This document shows positions 1 to 10,499 of a DNA stretch of 64,000 bases, piece by piece. The notes under the pieces were generated by a model. It saw nothing but the letters and a program-made list of their open reading frames with translations. It searched no databases and had not been told where the DNA came from. Source of the DNA: Zingiber officinale (Eukaryota > Streptophyta > Magnoliopsida > Zingiberales > Zingiberaceae); the NCBI RefSeq assembly GCF_018446385.1, contig NC_056005.1:92842984-92906983 (forward strand), in the 5' to 3' direction. Position numbers and translations under genes: made by a program. Each line of letters starts with the position of its first letter. Position 1 is the stretch's first letter.

Positions 1-1518
1 TACCCCCTCAAGATCTCTGGGCCCGAAACTTATTTCAGGACCAGTTGCTCATTCCATGCTGCACCCCACTTCATGAATCTCCAATCTCCGGGCGTGTGCT
101 TTTCTGGCTCTATTAGAATCCCCATCAATGGGTCCGCTCGTAATCATATTGATATTTCCTCGAGCAGCATTGTTTCTGTTTTCTTCTTGTCGGGTCATCA
201 CAACTTCAGAAGGTGCCTTTTCTGACACATGACTGGTACCGGCCGGGACTGGTATTGCCTCCTGCCGAGTCTCGATCGGGCGATATTCCAGTTTGGGTGG
301 ACTTTGCTGCCTGGGGTATTGCTGTCGATAGTAGTTCTGCCTCTGATATCGCTCTCTATTGACTCGTCTATTTCTTAAAACAAAACAGTCTTCAATATGA
401 TGATTGCTAGTTTTATGATAAGTGCACCACCTCCTTGGTGCCTCTGGCTGTATCTCCACATGTTGTACAGCTTGTGGACGATACTCTGGTTGTCGATGGG
501 GTGGATGAGTTACTCTAGGACCTCTTGGTGGCGGCACAGGGGCTGGAGCTTTCTCCTTAATTTGGGTAGGAGAAGAGGTGACACCCTCCTTCCTACGAGC
601 AGCTTGAGCTTCTTCTACATTAATAAACTCAGTAGCCCGCTCAATCAAGGAATCAAAATTAACAGGAGGATTTCTTACCAAATCTTTAAAGAAATCATTA
701 GCATTCAAACCTTGAGAGAAAGTGCTTACTAATATTTCAGTAGTAGCATTAGGCACGTCAATAGCTACCTGATTGAACCTTTTGATGTATGCTCAAATAG
801 ATTCTTTAGACGCCTGCTTGATTGAAAACAAACTCCAAGGAGTCTTATGATACCTCTTATTGCTAGAGAAATGGTGTAAAAAGACTTTCTTGAAGTCCTT
901 AAATTTTCGAATAGATTTTTCTGGTAATCTCTTGAACCAGCGCTGTGCAGCTCCTCCGAGGGTAGTGAGAAACATCCGGCACTTCACTCCATCAGAGAAT
1001 TGTTGTAATAATGCTACGTTCTCAAATTTCAACATATGATCTTCTGGATCTGTTGTTCCAGTATATTCTCCGATCTGCAGATTTTGATACCGCTTAGGAA
1101 GCGGATCATCCAGCACACTTTGAGAGAATAGGGAGATGACTTTCTCAGTTGAGCTATCACTAGTTATCATTTTGATCTTACGCTTTTCTTTATCGGGTGC
1201 TTCACTAGAGGATTCTTGGAACACAGGCCTTCTACCCCCATGCTCCATAGGAGTGCGAAGGAAAGATCGGGGACATCTCATCGGAGAAACAGCAGTTGGA
1301 GGAAAATACGCATGTTCCTCTTCTTCTAGTTCCTTTCCTCTCCGATGCTCGGTAGTTGATATTGCCGGATTATGAGCTGTCGGCAGAGTAGCTCCAGTGT
1401 GAGCTTGAAGTTGTTGTAGCTGTTGCTGCAAGGCTTTCTGGACATGGGAGTTGATGAGAAAATCCAAATCCTCACGACTGATAGTAAGTAGGTTTGATTT
1501 TCCGGCCTCTTCCATCAT
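1..1518 (-). pseudogene. Ty3/gypsy gag (start of pol at left edge), interrupted by stops
   Basis: Reads from 1518 leftward as a plant Ty3/gypsy Gag. It has an N-terminal Gln-rich stretch, then the retrotransposon gag core (GEYTGTTDPEDHMLKFENVA, then FLTTLGGAAQRWFKRLP) at about residues 150-210. A CTYHKTSNHHIEDC zinc-binding box of the C-x2-H type lies near 390-430. One reading frame runs through the whole region but is cut by TGA at 793-795 and again at about 46-48. After the second stop the frame continues ISFGPRDLEGV, which resembles the gag-protease junction of these elements. The first stop is explained by a CGA-to-TGA change. The Gag would package element RNA. Protease, reverse transcriptase and integrase would lie beyond the window's left edge. 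Confidence 0.85.
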
Positions 1519-1540
1519 GTAGTCTCAGATTCAGGTGAGA

Positions 1541-1558
1541 TTCCCACAGACGGCGCCA
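1541..1558 (-). other. Primer binding site of the gypsy element
   Basis: The minus strand reads TGGCGCCGTCTGTGGGAA directly after the LTR end. This is a common primer-site form in plant Ty3/gypsy elements. Confidence 0.85.
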
Positions 1559-1973
1559 AATTTGATCCTGTTTGAGAAGCTGAACAAGACGGAGATCCGG
1601 AAGAAGAAAACCCACTACGCTGATGAAGAATAATACCCGTAGAACACCGATCCGAGAAACCCAAAGCGGATCAGGAAGAATAGAATCACAGAATGCCCTC
1701 CTTGTGCAAAGATCCGATGACGAGAGAGAAATCTGATTGAAGAAAACCGAGATCTGAAGCTTTCAAGGTTTCCTGCGCACAGGAGACCAACCAACACTAC
1801 CGTCAGTGACCTAAGACCGGGATGGGAATCCCTGGCTAGGCCCTCCGATGCTCAAGTTAGTGATCTCTCTTTCAGTGTGGAGGAAGGAGGAAGAAGATGA
1901 ACAGTAGTTGAAAAATTAGGGTTATGAATGTGCACGATGATGTGAACTTACCTCGCCAACGGAGAGGATTCCA

Positions 1974-1982
1974 CTTTTTATA
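1974..1982 (-). promoter_or_regulatory. TATA box of the gypsy LTR
   Basis: The minus strand reads TATAAAAAG, about 410 bases before the LTR end and downstream of the U3 repeats. This is a typical position for an LTR core promoter. Confidence 0.6.
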
Positions 1983-2325
1983 CCACTTCATATAACCTTC
2001 GTAGTCATGAAGTGGACCCCGGTTTGTTAGAGTTCGTTATGAGATGACGTCAGCGGCGTACTTGTGGTAAATGACTTATAAGGAATCTTTTTTGTACCCC
2101 AGATGTACCTTCTTTGTTGTTTAGTACCTGCAAAATAATCTGGGAGCATATTTTCCGCCAAAATATATAACACCTATCATGCATTTACATATTACAGATA
2201 TCCTCGTTAATTATCTTCTTTGAAATATTCATTTATGATCCTTTCTCATGCAACTTCATGCAGTTTCTATTTGCATCCTTTTTATATTAATAAACTGCAT
2301 TTTATCCAGTATCTTTCCAAGGTAT

Positions 2326-2995
2326 TGATCGACCGACCCGTACTGGCTCTTCCTTTGAAGGTATGTTCCGGCCTATATTAGCCTACCTTCGTCCTGAAAG
2401 TATGTCCCGGTCGATATTAGTCTACTGCACTTAGAGTATATATATCTTTCCCTTAGGAGGCGTATTTCAGTCGATATAGGCTTACTTCCTATCGGGGTAT
2501 GTCCTGGCCGATATTAGCCTACCTTCATCCTGAAGGTATGTCCCGGCCGATATTAGCCTACCTTCGTCCTGAAGTTACGTCCCGGCCGATATTAGCCTAC
2601 TCCACTTAGAGTATATATATCTTTCCCTTGGGAGGCGTATTTCGGTCGATATAGGCTTACTTCCTATCGGGGTATGTCCTGACCGATATTAGCCTACCTT
2701 CATCCTGAAGGTATGTCCCGGCCGATATTAGCCTACCTTCGTCCTGAAGTTACGTCCCGGCCGATATTAGCCTACTCTACTTAGAGTATATATATCTTTC
2801 CCTTGGGAGGCGTATTTCGGTCGATATAGGCTTATCTCCTATCGGGGTATGTCCTGGCCGATATTAGCCTACCTTCATCCTGAAGGTATGTCCCAGCCGA
2901 TATTAGTCTACCTTCACCCTGAAGTTATGTCCCGGCCGATATTAGCCTACCTTCATCCTGAAGGTATGTCCCGGCCGATATTAGCCTATCTCTTT
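2326..2995. repeat. Nested tandem repeat in the gypsy U3
   Basis: A short unit of about 39 bp (core GTCCCGGCCGATATTAGCC) occurs singly or in runs of two to four. It is nested in a longer unit of about 175 bp that also carries a GAGTATATATATC box and TTGGGAGGCGTATTTCGGTC. The GTCCTGGCCG/GTCCTGACCG anchor recurs at 2501, 2676 and 2851, which gives the 175-bp period. An earlier, more diverged copy starts near 2326. Confidence 0.85.
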
Positions 2996-3055
2996 TGCTT
3001 TTCCTTCCTCCTTTTCTTTCCTCATCGGGAGACCCACAATACCTAACCCATATCA

Positions 3056-4029
3056 GTATCATTGGAAATCATATAAATGAATTGATGTTACTCATCTTTA
3101 TTACTGCTGAGGAATTTATTTACTTTTCATGTACTCTTAGTGATAAATAGTTATGTCATTTGGGTCGACTACTAATGAATTGAATTTCCATGTACTCTTA
3201 GTGATAAACAGTTCCCAGGAATGATAGATCTATCACTATATGATGTGGTTGAGATAATTGATGAATGTTTCTCTTTTTAAGCATTCCAATTGGTCATCTT
3301 GTTACCTGGTGCTCTTATTGCTTTTTCAACTAGAATTTTTAGTCTTAGTTTACTAATATATTATTTATGTGTTTTTACAGTTTACAAATCTCAAGTACTC
3401 CAGAGTTGAAATTGATGAAGTGCGGTTCGAGTGGGCTGAATGCATGCTAGATTACATTTGAAGTGCGGTTCTACCTTGATGTGTTGTTAAAAGAATGTTC
3501 TACCTTGATTCTGATATCTATTAGCTTTTGATGTAAAAAGAATGTTTGTGTATTTTATGGATACTGTTGTAAGAAGAATATATTTATGTAATTTGTGAAT
3601 ATTTGTGTATTTTATAGATACTGTTGAATGAAAAATATTTGTGTAATTTATGAATATTTGTGTATTTTTTTATTACTATTTCAGAAATCAAATTTGTACT
3701 GTTAAAAAATACTGATATTACATCGGTTTTCCACCACTGTAAAACTGGTGTTATTAACTAATATTACATCGGTCGTATACCGCTGCCAAAACTGGTGTTA
3801 TTAACATATAATATTACATCGGTTTTACACCGTTGATGAAACAGTGTCGTTAAGTGATACTACACCGGTTAATAACCGATTCGAACATCGGTGTCGTTAA
3901 GTGATACTACACCGGTTTTAAACCGATGTCTAAAATGGTAGACTTTTTATATCGCCTTCATAGACATCGGTCGAAAATGTAATAGACACCTGTGGAAAAT
4001 CGATGTCTATGAGGGTTTTTGTTGTAGTG
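3056..4029. mobile_element. Right end of a CACTA transposon (CACTA-3)
   Basis: The right terminus ends TTTTTGTTGTAGTG, the complement of a CACTACAA terminal inverted repeat. About 300 bp of subterminal repeats precede it, made of variants of ACATCGGTTTTACACCG. From about 3520 it is closely similar to the right end of the element at 39965-45016, so both belong to one family. The flank after 4029 is acg. The left part lies beyond the gypsy insertion and outside the window. Confidence 0.8.
3381..3461 (+). pseudogene. Captured terminal exon, gene unknown
   Basis: An acceptor TTTTTACAG is followed by a 26-codon open stretch ending in TGA, with KYSRVEIDEVRFEWAECMLD in its middle. It lies inside the CACTA-3 remnant and looks like the last exon of a captured host gene. 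I do not recognise the protein. Confidence 0.35.
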
Positions 4030-5011
4030 ACGAAGCTTTAGGTCGCCGGAATGTCGTTACAGCTTTCCTGGATCGTCTCGTTAGCAGGTCGCTGAAGAAA
4101 GATTGTTCAGTGAGTGATTATCCATGCTACTGCTCGAGACCTCCATATAAAGCCCATTGAGGGTGTCTTCAACCTCCTTGAGGGCGCCCTCAACTCCGCC
4201 AATTCCGCAGCGAAGATAAGGGCTGAACAGGTCGCAGCCTATCCTCTTGAAGGCGCCTCGATCTCCCTTGAGGGCACCTCCAATGTCGTCTGAGGTGCCT
4301 CAGCAATCCTTGAGGGCGCCTTCAGCTTGGCTTCCTACGCAGCTTCTGCTAAAGCATCCGAGGCGCCTCCAAGCTCCATGGAGGCACCTCGGACACTGTT
4401 CATCCGGGGATTTTGAACTCTTTCTTCGTCCTGCAAGCTACGTTAGTCCACGAAACAATAACATATCCTATAAAACAAAGTTAGCACATAATAAACATGA
4501 TAACAGAAGTTTTTTGACAGTCTCCGGACTGTCCGGTTATGACTTCGAATTTCCGACCAGAAACCCTAGATCGAACTGACGCATACTGTTCCCTCTTCGG
4601 GAAGCGCATCCTCACCTACTCCACTCAGGAGAGTATACCTGTTGCCAGACCGGTCCTCCAGAGCAACTAGACTTTTGCTCAGCGCCTGAGTCTTCAAATC
4701 TTTCCACTGGACGTCCGCTCCATGACCCACCCAGTCTTTCACCTGGTTCGTGACACCAAGATTTCAACCTAGGATTACCGCCCCCTAGGATTTTTGCCTG
4801 AAGACCTCGACCCGCCAAGGCTTTCCGCCTAGGGTTATCATCCCCTAGGATTTTCATGCCTACCTAACCGTAGCTAGGACTTTTGCCTAAGACACCTTAG
4901 GACTTTTCCTACAAGCTCATTCAACACATTAGATCATAAATAATCTTAACTTTGAATCCTTTTCCATTATCAAAATTCAGATTCGATCGTCGGATGCTTC
5001 CCGCACCAACA
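4030..5011 (-). repeat. Copia LTR (3' LTR by orientation), truncated by CACTA-3
   Basis: In minus orientation it starts TGTTGGTGCGGGAAGC at 5011 after a polypurine tract. It aligns by eye with 10770-11762 of the LTR at 10500-11762, with clear divergence. About 270 bp of its far end is missing at the junction with the CACTA-3 terminus at 4029, which implies CACTA-3 jumped into this LTR. It carries many GGCGCC-centred motifs and CCTAGG repeats. Confidence 0.75.
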
Positions 5012-5013
5012 TA

Positions 5014-5028
5014 ATCTCCCCCTTTTTG
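5014..5028 (-). other. Polypurine tract of the copia element
   Basis: The minus strand reads AAAAAGGGGGAGA just before the LTR start TGTTGG. This is the usual site of plus-strand priming. Confidence 0.75.
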
Positions 5029-5031
5029 ATG

Positions 5032-5950
5032 TGAGCAACCCAAGCTAAGCTAGGGTAAACAACTATAAAATTAAAACAATAAATTTTGTAATAAAGTACA
5101 AAATGTAACAAAAATTTTAAGCTACCTTCCCCTAGACTTAATTCTCCGTTCTCCTCCTTTGATCACATAAAAATTGGGGTTCAAAAAAAAATTCTAAGGG
5201 TATCTTTTTTATTTTCAAATAATTTTTAAAAAACTTATAAAGTTTAAAAAATTCTAAAAATTATTTTGATATAAAAAAATTTGCAATAATTTTAGAAACT
5301 TTAAGTGTTGCAAAAAAAATTTCTAAGAAAATTTCAAGCAGAAAAATTTTATAAGTTTAAAAAAAATGTTTGTGCAATGTATAAAATTTTGATAATACAA
5401 AGTTTATTAAATAACTTAAAAACTTTAAGTTAAACAAATTAAAAAAAAATGAGAAAGTTTTCTATTAAATAAATTTCCAGAGAACAATTTGAGAATTTTT
5501 CAAGTAAAAAAAATTTTGAGTAACTATTTAAAGCATTATCTAATTTTAATTTTAATGCTCTATCAATTAGTCAATTAAACATTTTATTTCAATATTTGGC
5601 TTCTAGGATGTGGCGAGGCACTAGGTCTTCTTGGTTGTTGGAGCAACAACCACTTTCTAGACAAAGTTTCATACGGAAATTAAACGTCTAATGTATTCTC
5701 TGAAAGCCCTAAGTACAATTAAAATTTTAATTAAGATAAGACTTTGGAACTCAGTAAAGGTTCCTTCCAATTGGGTTAATTAGGAATTTCTTAGGGATAT
5801 TTTTCTTTGAAATGTTTCTAATTTGTCCTTTATGATATTCAAAATACTAATTCAGGTTATATTTTTTAACACTTGTACTATATGTGCATGTATTACTTCT
5901 CATGTTATTTATTTCTAGTTGCAAATTGTCATTTTATAACTTTATTCTGT
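5032..5950. other. AT-rich 3' untranslated part of the copia element
   Basis: No gene seen. At 5560-5700 is a family signature, read in plus orientation as GGATGTGGCGAGGCACTAGG followed by CTTCTTGG and CTAGACAAAG. The same signature recurs at 8340-8480, and on the other strand at 20340-20460 and 30720-30860, always downstream of a copia gag. Confidence 0.6.
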
Positions 5951-6368
5951 CAAGATCTTCTAATGGACAAGATTTTGTTAGAATTAACTTTAATTTCTTA
6001 ATTTCTTTTTCAAGTTTGCAACAATCTTTAGTTAATAATTTTATAAATTTAAATAATTTATCAGGAGGTAGAGATTGTACTTGACTTATCTTGTCGATCT
6101 CATTATCCGTAACTCCCTTGAACTGCTGCTTTCTTCCGATGTAGCTCCCTCTTTATCGATGCTCTCAATGCTCATTTCGGGCGAGCTTGCTTAGTGTTCA
6201 TCTTCTTGATGACTTGTCATTAATGCAAGTTCGGAGAAAGCCTCAACTTCCGATTCAGACAACGATTCGTCTCACGTCGCCTTTAAAGTCTTATAATTGT
6301 TTGTTTGGATAGGTTTATTTCCTTTGTCCTTATCCTTGTTCCTTAACTTAGGGCAGTTGTCCATAACT
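5951..6368 (-). pseudogene. Copia gag, 3' tail only
   Basis: The minus strand from 6367 gives the residues around a degenerate zinc knuckle (NCPKLRNKDKDKG), then an acidic stretch and SPEMSIESIDKE. This matches the gag tail at 19600-19900, where the corresponding words are NCPKLKSKDKDKE and FEMSIESIDE. The gag body upstream is missing. At about 6368 the sequence changes abruptly to the truncated C-terminus of ORF2. Frameshifts and stops are present. Confidence 0.65.
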
Positions 6369-6372
6369 CCTC

Positions 6373-7424
6373 TCATCCCTCAGGTGACTGAAAAAACTCA
6401 TTTGGGGCTAAGCCACCTCCCTCGGCTGGAGCAACTGGCTCATCCTCAACTGGATCGCCTGGTAGAGGCCAACCTCTCCATGCTAGGACCCCCTGAGCAG
6501 TGATATCTATATGTACTAATCTAAGATGACGCTGGCCAAACTCATCAAAATGTGTAAGGGGAATAATCGTCCCCCGAGTCACATCTATACCCTCTATCGT
6601 CGAGAAGATGTAAGTCAGCACATGGCAATAGGGCATGTGAACTACTCGGGATGTGACGAGACTGGCCGCATGAATAATGTTATAAAACATATGTAATGCA
6701 ATGTCTAGATCTAGATGATGACATAATGCATATAAAAAGAAAGAGTGAGATGGATGCATATTCGGGACATTCTGAGATGTGATGGGTAGAATGCATGCAG
6801 TCATGACTCTATACATGATGTAGTCCTGTACCCTAAGAGACATCGACCTGAAATCAGAGACTCCAAGTGGTCTCCCCCAAAAAAAAAAAAAAAATACTCA
6901 TAGAGTGTATCTAGAATAATGTGGGAGTAGGGCTCGCCAAATGACAGATCCCTACTAGGGTAGCACAGGAAAAGGCATGCTGACTGTCTAAGCTCTAAAC
7001 TGGTACGTAATAAGGAAGGAGTAAACTGGATGTCCATTCCACCAACTCTGGTGGAATAGATCAAATCATCAACCCTCTCAAGATTGTTGTAAAATTGGGC
7101 ACTAAATCTTGGTTTACTGCATTATTGCAATAAACCAGTCTATCCAATTGATAGTGTGCAACCATCTGAATGGTAGACTGACAATAACTAGTGAAAAAAG
7201 GTCTACTTAAGTATCTACATTTAATCACAGAGTATGAATGCTCAATGAAACTAAGTCTATGCTGCTCAGTGGGGAATCTGCATCAGTAGAGGAGGCAGTG
7301 CCCGATGTGGACGCAACATTGCGTCGTTTCCTAATTTTAACCATATACACATAAAATAGCAAAACAAGCACATCAAACATGTATAGGATGATTTAAAATA
7401 GATTAGGGTATACCTAGGAGGCAT
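6373..7424 (-). pseudogene. Spliced ORF2, resembling the plant transposon protein domain
   Basis: A second ORF in a copia-type element. Exon 1 is 11 bp (7424-7414, ATGCCTCCTAG), then an 83-bp GT-AG intron (7413-7331), then exon 2 from 7330. The spliced start reads MPPRKRRNVASTSG. Exon 2 drifts through frameshifts. Recognisable blocks are YSTRVGGMDIQFTPSLLRTS, FLCYPSRDLSFGEPYSHI near 6900-7060, and VQDYIMYRVMTACILP through HMPYCHVLTYIFSTIEGIDV near 6560-6840. The pattern resembles the 'putative plant transposon protein' domain (PF20167-like), which is common in plant repeats; that assignment is from memory. The same protein is encoded on the plus strand at 49087-49920. The C-terminus is cut at 6373. 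Its role is unknown. Confidence 0.6.
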
Positions 7425-7735
7425 TGTTAGGCTTAGATGAGGGAAACTCGGGTTGAAGGCGCCTTGGATGGGAGAAATCGCCTTGGATTCAAGTAGAAAT
7501 CGTGAGAAAAAAAAGAACAGAATCTGTTCTGTTCGTGGCAAAAATTCAGTGTTGAGGGTGGCTTCAATGAGCTTGAAGGTGCCTTGAAGGCGTTGTCGAA
7601 GGCGCCTCTGATATGGTCGAAAGCGCCTTAAGACAAGTTGGCGAGGCTTTCCCCGCCGCTCTCGAGGGCGACTCCCTTTTGTGGGAGGCGCCTCCGAGAG
7701 ACGCCCACGTAGTTTTTTAAAAGGTTTTTCAATGA
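7425..7735 (-). promoter_or_regulatory. GC-rich leader upstream of ORF2
   Basis: Holds several GGCGCC-centred palindromes like those in the copia LTRs of this window. The equivalent stretch before the other ORF2 copy (48655-48990) has the same motifs and a TATA box. This suggests a separate transcription unit for ORF2, but here I see only the motifs. Confidence 0.35.
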
Positions 7736-8186
7736 GTTTTAAAAAAAAAAAAGATTTTTAAATAAATTTTTAAAAGGTTTTTAAATAAATTTTTAAAAGA
7801 TTTTTAAATAAGTTTTAAAAATATTTTTAAATAAATTTTTAAAAGATTTTAAAATAAATTTTTAAATAAATTTTTAAAATATTTTTAAAAGATTTTTAAA
7901 TAGGTTTTTAAAAGATTTTTAAATAAGTTTTTAAAAAAATTAAATAAATTTTTAAAATATTTTTTAAATAAGTTTTTAAAAGGTTTTTTAAATAAATTTT
8001 TAAAAGATTTTTAAATAGATTTTAAAAAGATTTTTAAATAAGTTTCTGAAAGATTTTTAAATAACTTTTTAAAAAGATTTTTAAATAAATCTTTTATAAA
8101 TTTTAAAAAGATTTTTAAATAAGTTTTTAAAAGATTTTAAAATAAGTTTTTTAAAATTAATTAATTAATTAATTAATTAATTAATT
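7736..8186. repeat. AT-rich minisatellite ending in a TTAA array
   Basis: Degenerate tandem copies of a roughly 20-bp unit like TTTTTAAAAGATTTTTAAATA run from 7736 to about 8150. A pure TTAA/TTAATTAA run follows to about 8186. It lies between gag and ORF2. An AT-rich TTAATTAA stretch occupies the same place (31020-31400) in the plus-strand element D. Confidence 0.85.
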
Positions 8187-8827
8187 GGATTGAATTAATA
8201 AGTTATTTAATTAAATTCAGTGTATATCTATCTCACACGATTTTAAGTTATCAATTAGGGAACCTTAAGTAGTTTTGTGAGATGGTTATCTTTGATATAG
8301 ATTATTTCTAAGGATTAATTTATATTTGAGTTAAACTTAGGTTTTCCAATTGGTTAGTTAAGTATACATTTTAAAGATTAGCTCCCAGGCTATGGCGAGA
8401 CACTAGGCCTTCTTAGGTATAAGATCATCCACCACTTCTAGACAGAGCATTTCAAAGAAAATATATATTTAATTTCCCTTTTGAAACCACTAGGTTTAAC
8501 TATACAAGTGTAAATCACGCCTAGGTCCTTAATCTATCCTAGTCTAAACATGCTTATTACAAGAAAGAAAATAAACAAGCATCAAACAATTGTAGAGATA
8601 GTTTTTCTATTGGCTCCCCCTGGATCATAGCCTCGATATGGTCTATCAAGGAAATGGACTTGATCCTTGGGGACCCAATATTGACCAAGTCTAACTTGAT
8701 TGACCAAGTTGGACTTAGGTACCCATGCTTGGACTATCTTTCTATTCGATCTGTTAGCAAACGATAAGTAAGACCGATATTTCTTTTTGGTTCTAAATCC
8801 TAGTCCAGATCGATTGTATATAGCTTT

Positions 8828-10249
8828 CTAATTTCCAAGAATCAAATCGAGATTCTTGGAACCTAGTGTTAACCGTTCCAATGTATACTTCAAATCTTTG
8901 ACTTGACTTTTCAGGCTGGAATTCTCTTCCTCAAGCTTTTGAACTTGAGTTGAGGTTCCAGTCTGAACTGGGTCAGTCAAGGATTCAGAGTTACTCACTT
9001 CTTTAAGGAATGTTACTTCCTTTAGAAGTGACTTGATCCGAACATTAGACTTAGCTAGTTTACGCATTAAGTAATTTATCAAATTATATAACCGAAATGT
9101 ACTTATAGAGGGGTTCGGGCCTTCGGAAACGGATACAGATCCGTGGCTTCTCTCGGATTCAGCTTCCAATTCATTCTCGCTTCCGGAGTTGTTGATTTGG
9201 TCTCGGGTCGTCATTGTGAGGAAACTCATCTGTTCGAGTTCTTCACCGTTGGATTCTTCCGAAGAAGACTCGTCCCAAGTCGCTTTCAGGGCCTTCTTCC
9301 TTCTGGGTTTCTTGGCGTCTTTCTGATTTGGACAGTTAGCCTTGATGTGCCCCTTTTGGTTGCATCTGTAGCACATCACCTCGAACTTCACCTTTGGTTG
9401 AGTCTCCTTGGATTGGATCACCTTTCTAACATCCTTTTTGTTGAAGCCCTTCTTCTTTCGGTAGAGCTTCCTCACCAGGTTGACAAGCTCGGTTGTGAGC
9501 TCATCTTCATCGTTGTCCGAATCTGGTTCTTCTTCCGATTCCGGTTCAGTTATGCGCCTTCTACTTGTACCTACAACTAAAGCTACACCCTTCTCGGCTG
9601 GGCGTGCATTAGTCTGCTCATGTAATTCAAACTCGGAAAACAGTTCATCTAATTTTATTGGCGAGAGATCCTTGGATACCTTGTAAGCATCTACCATGGA
9701 TGCCCACAAGGTATTCCTAGGAAAGGCGTTGAGTGCATACCTTATAAAGTCCATGTTCTCCACCCTTTGGCCGATTACGTGGAGTCCGTTCAATAGGTCT
9801 TGTATGCGGGCGTGCAGTTGGCTTGCCGTTTCATTTTCCTACAATTTAATGTTATACAGTTTATTTAAAATAAGGTCTCTCTCGCTTACCTTTATATCTG
9901 AGGTACCCTCATATAGTTCGATCAGCTTTTGTCATAATTCCTTTGTACTTGAGAAAGGTTCTACTCTGTTGAGTTCCTCCTTTGTCAGGCCACACTGGAG
10001 GGTGCAGGTTGCCTTGGCATTAGCTTCTACCTTCTTTATTAGGGTTGCATCCCAGTTCTCGCAAGAGAGTGGCTTGCCGACGCCGTCAGTTGGTATTTCA
10101 AGCCCGGTTTTGACGATCATCCAGACTTCAAAATGAGTCTGGAGATACGCCTCCATACGGCCCTTCCAGTAACCGAAGTCGTCTCCAGTGAAGAGCGGTG
10201 GACGAGCGGTGCTATAACCTTCTTGAAGAGCCATGTAAAAATCTTGCAC
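8828..10249 (-). pseudogene. Copia gag (UBN2 type) with two nonsense codons
   Basis: Full-length copia Gag in one frame. The start region MALQEGYSTARPPLFTGDDF is followed by the UBN2/Retrotran_gag_2 fold (WKGRMEAYLQTHFEVW, then LVDAY-type motif ASMVDAYKVSKDLSPIKLDE). A perfect CCHC zinc knuckle, CYRCNQKGHIKANC, lies near 9350-9390. An acidic region and a C-terminal Leu-rich coiled segment follow. The frame is cut twice between 9931 and 9794: one stop fits TGG-to-TGA, the other CAG-to-TAG. Otherwise the frame is open. No pol follows; the AT minisatellite and ORF2 do. Confidence 0.85.
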
Positions 10250-10477
10250 AAAAAAAACAAACAGAAAACGAGTCCCGAAACTTGATCCTGGATTAGCAGT
10301 GCGGTATAAAGGTAAAAATAAATTACGATCTTGAGTGGTGTTACACTAACTTCGAGACAAATCCGATTACGAAAGAAAACTAGATCGAAAGACGGTAAGA
10401 CTACCGATTCCGATCGACTATGAAAAACTGAAAAATACCACGAAAAATTGCTTGACTGGTGGTTGCACCAAGTCGAA

Positions 10478-10497
10478 GCGCCCCCGCTCTGATACCA
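10478..10497 (-). other. Copia primer binding site
   Basis: The minus strand reads TGGTATCAGAGCGGGGGCGC two bases after the LTR end. It is complementary to the 3' end of initiator methionine tRNA, as in most plant copia elements. Confidence 0.9.
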
Positions 10498-10499
10498 AT

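Larger units (their letters stand above)
1..3055 (-). mobile_element. Ty3/gypsy LTR retrotransposon, 5' part
   Basis: In minus orientation the order is LTR (3055-1563), a 4-bp spacer, primer binding site, gag and the start of pol. The gag type and primer site resemble the Tat/Retand group of Ty3 elements; that clade call is from memory of the family. The flank beyond 3055 is CACTA transposon sequence, so this element appears to have inserted into a CACTA remnant. The second LTR is outside the window, so the target duplication cannot be checked. Confidence 0.8.
1563..3055 (-). repeat. Gypsy 5' LTR, about 1.49 kb
   Basis: In minus orientation it starts TGATATGGG and ends CAGGATCA, so the ends form a short TGAT/ATCA inverted repeat. 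The end next to the primer site is firm. The outer end at 3055 is inferred from the TGAT/ATCA symmetry and from the change to CACTA-type sequence. The U3 half is filled with tandem repeats and a TATA box follows. Confidence 0.7.

Noticed and set aside
2849..3046. Repetitive peptide SRPILAYLHPEGM
   Set aside because: It is the translation of the gypsy U3 tandem repeats.
9143..9580. Plus-strand hydrophobic open frame
   Set aside because: It is the antisense of the charged part of the copia gag.
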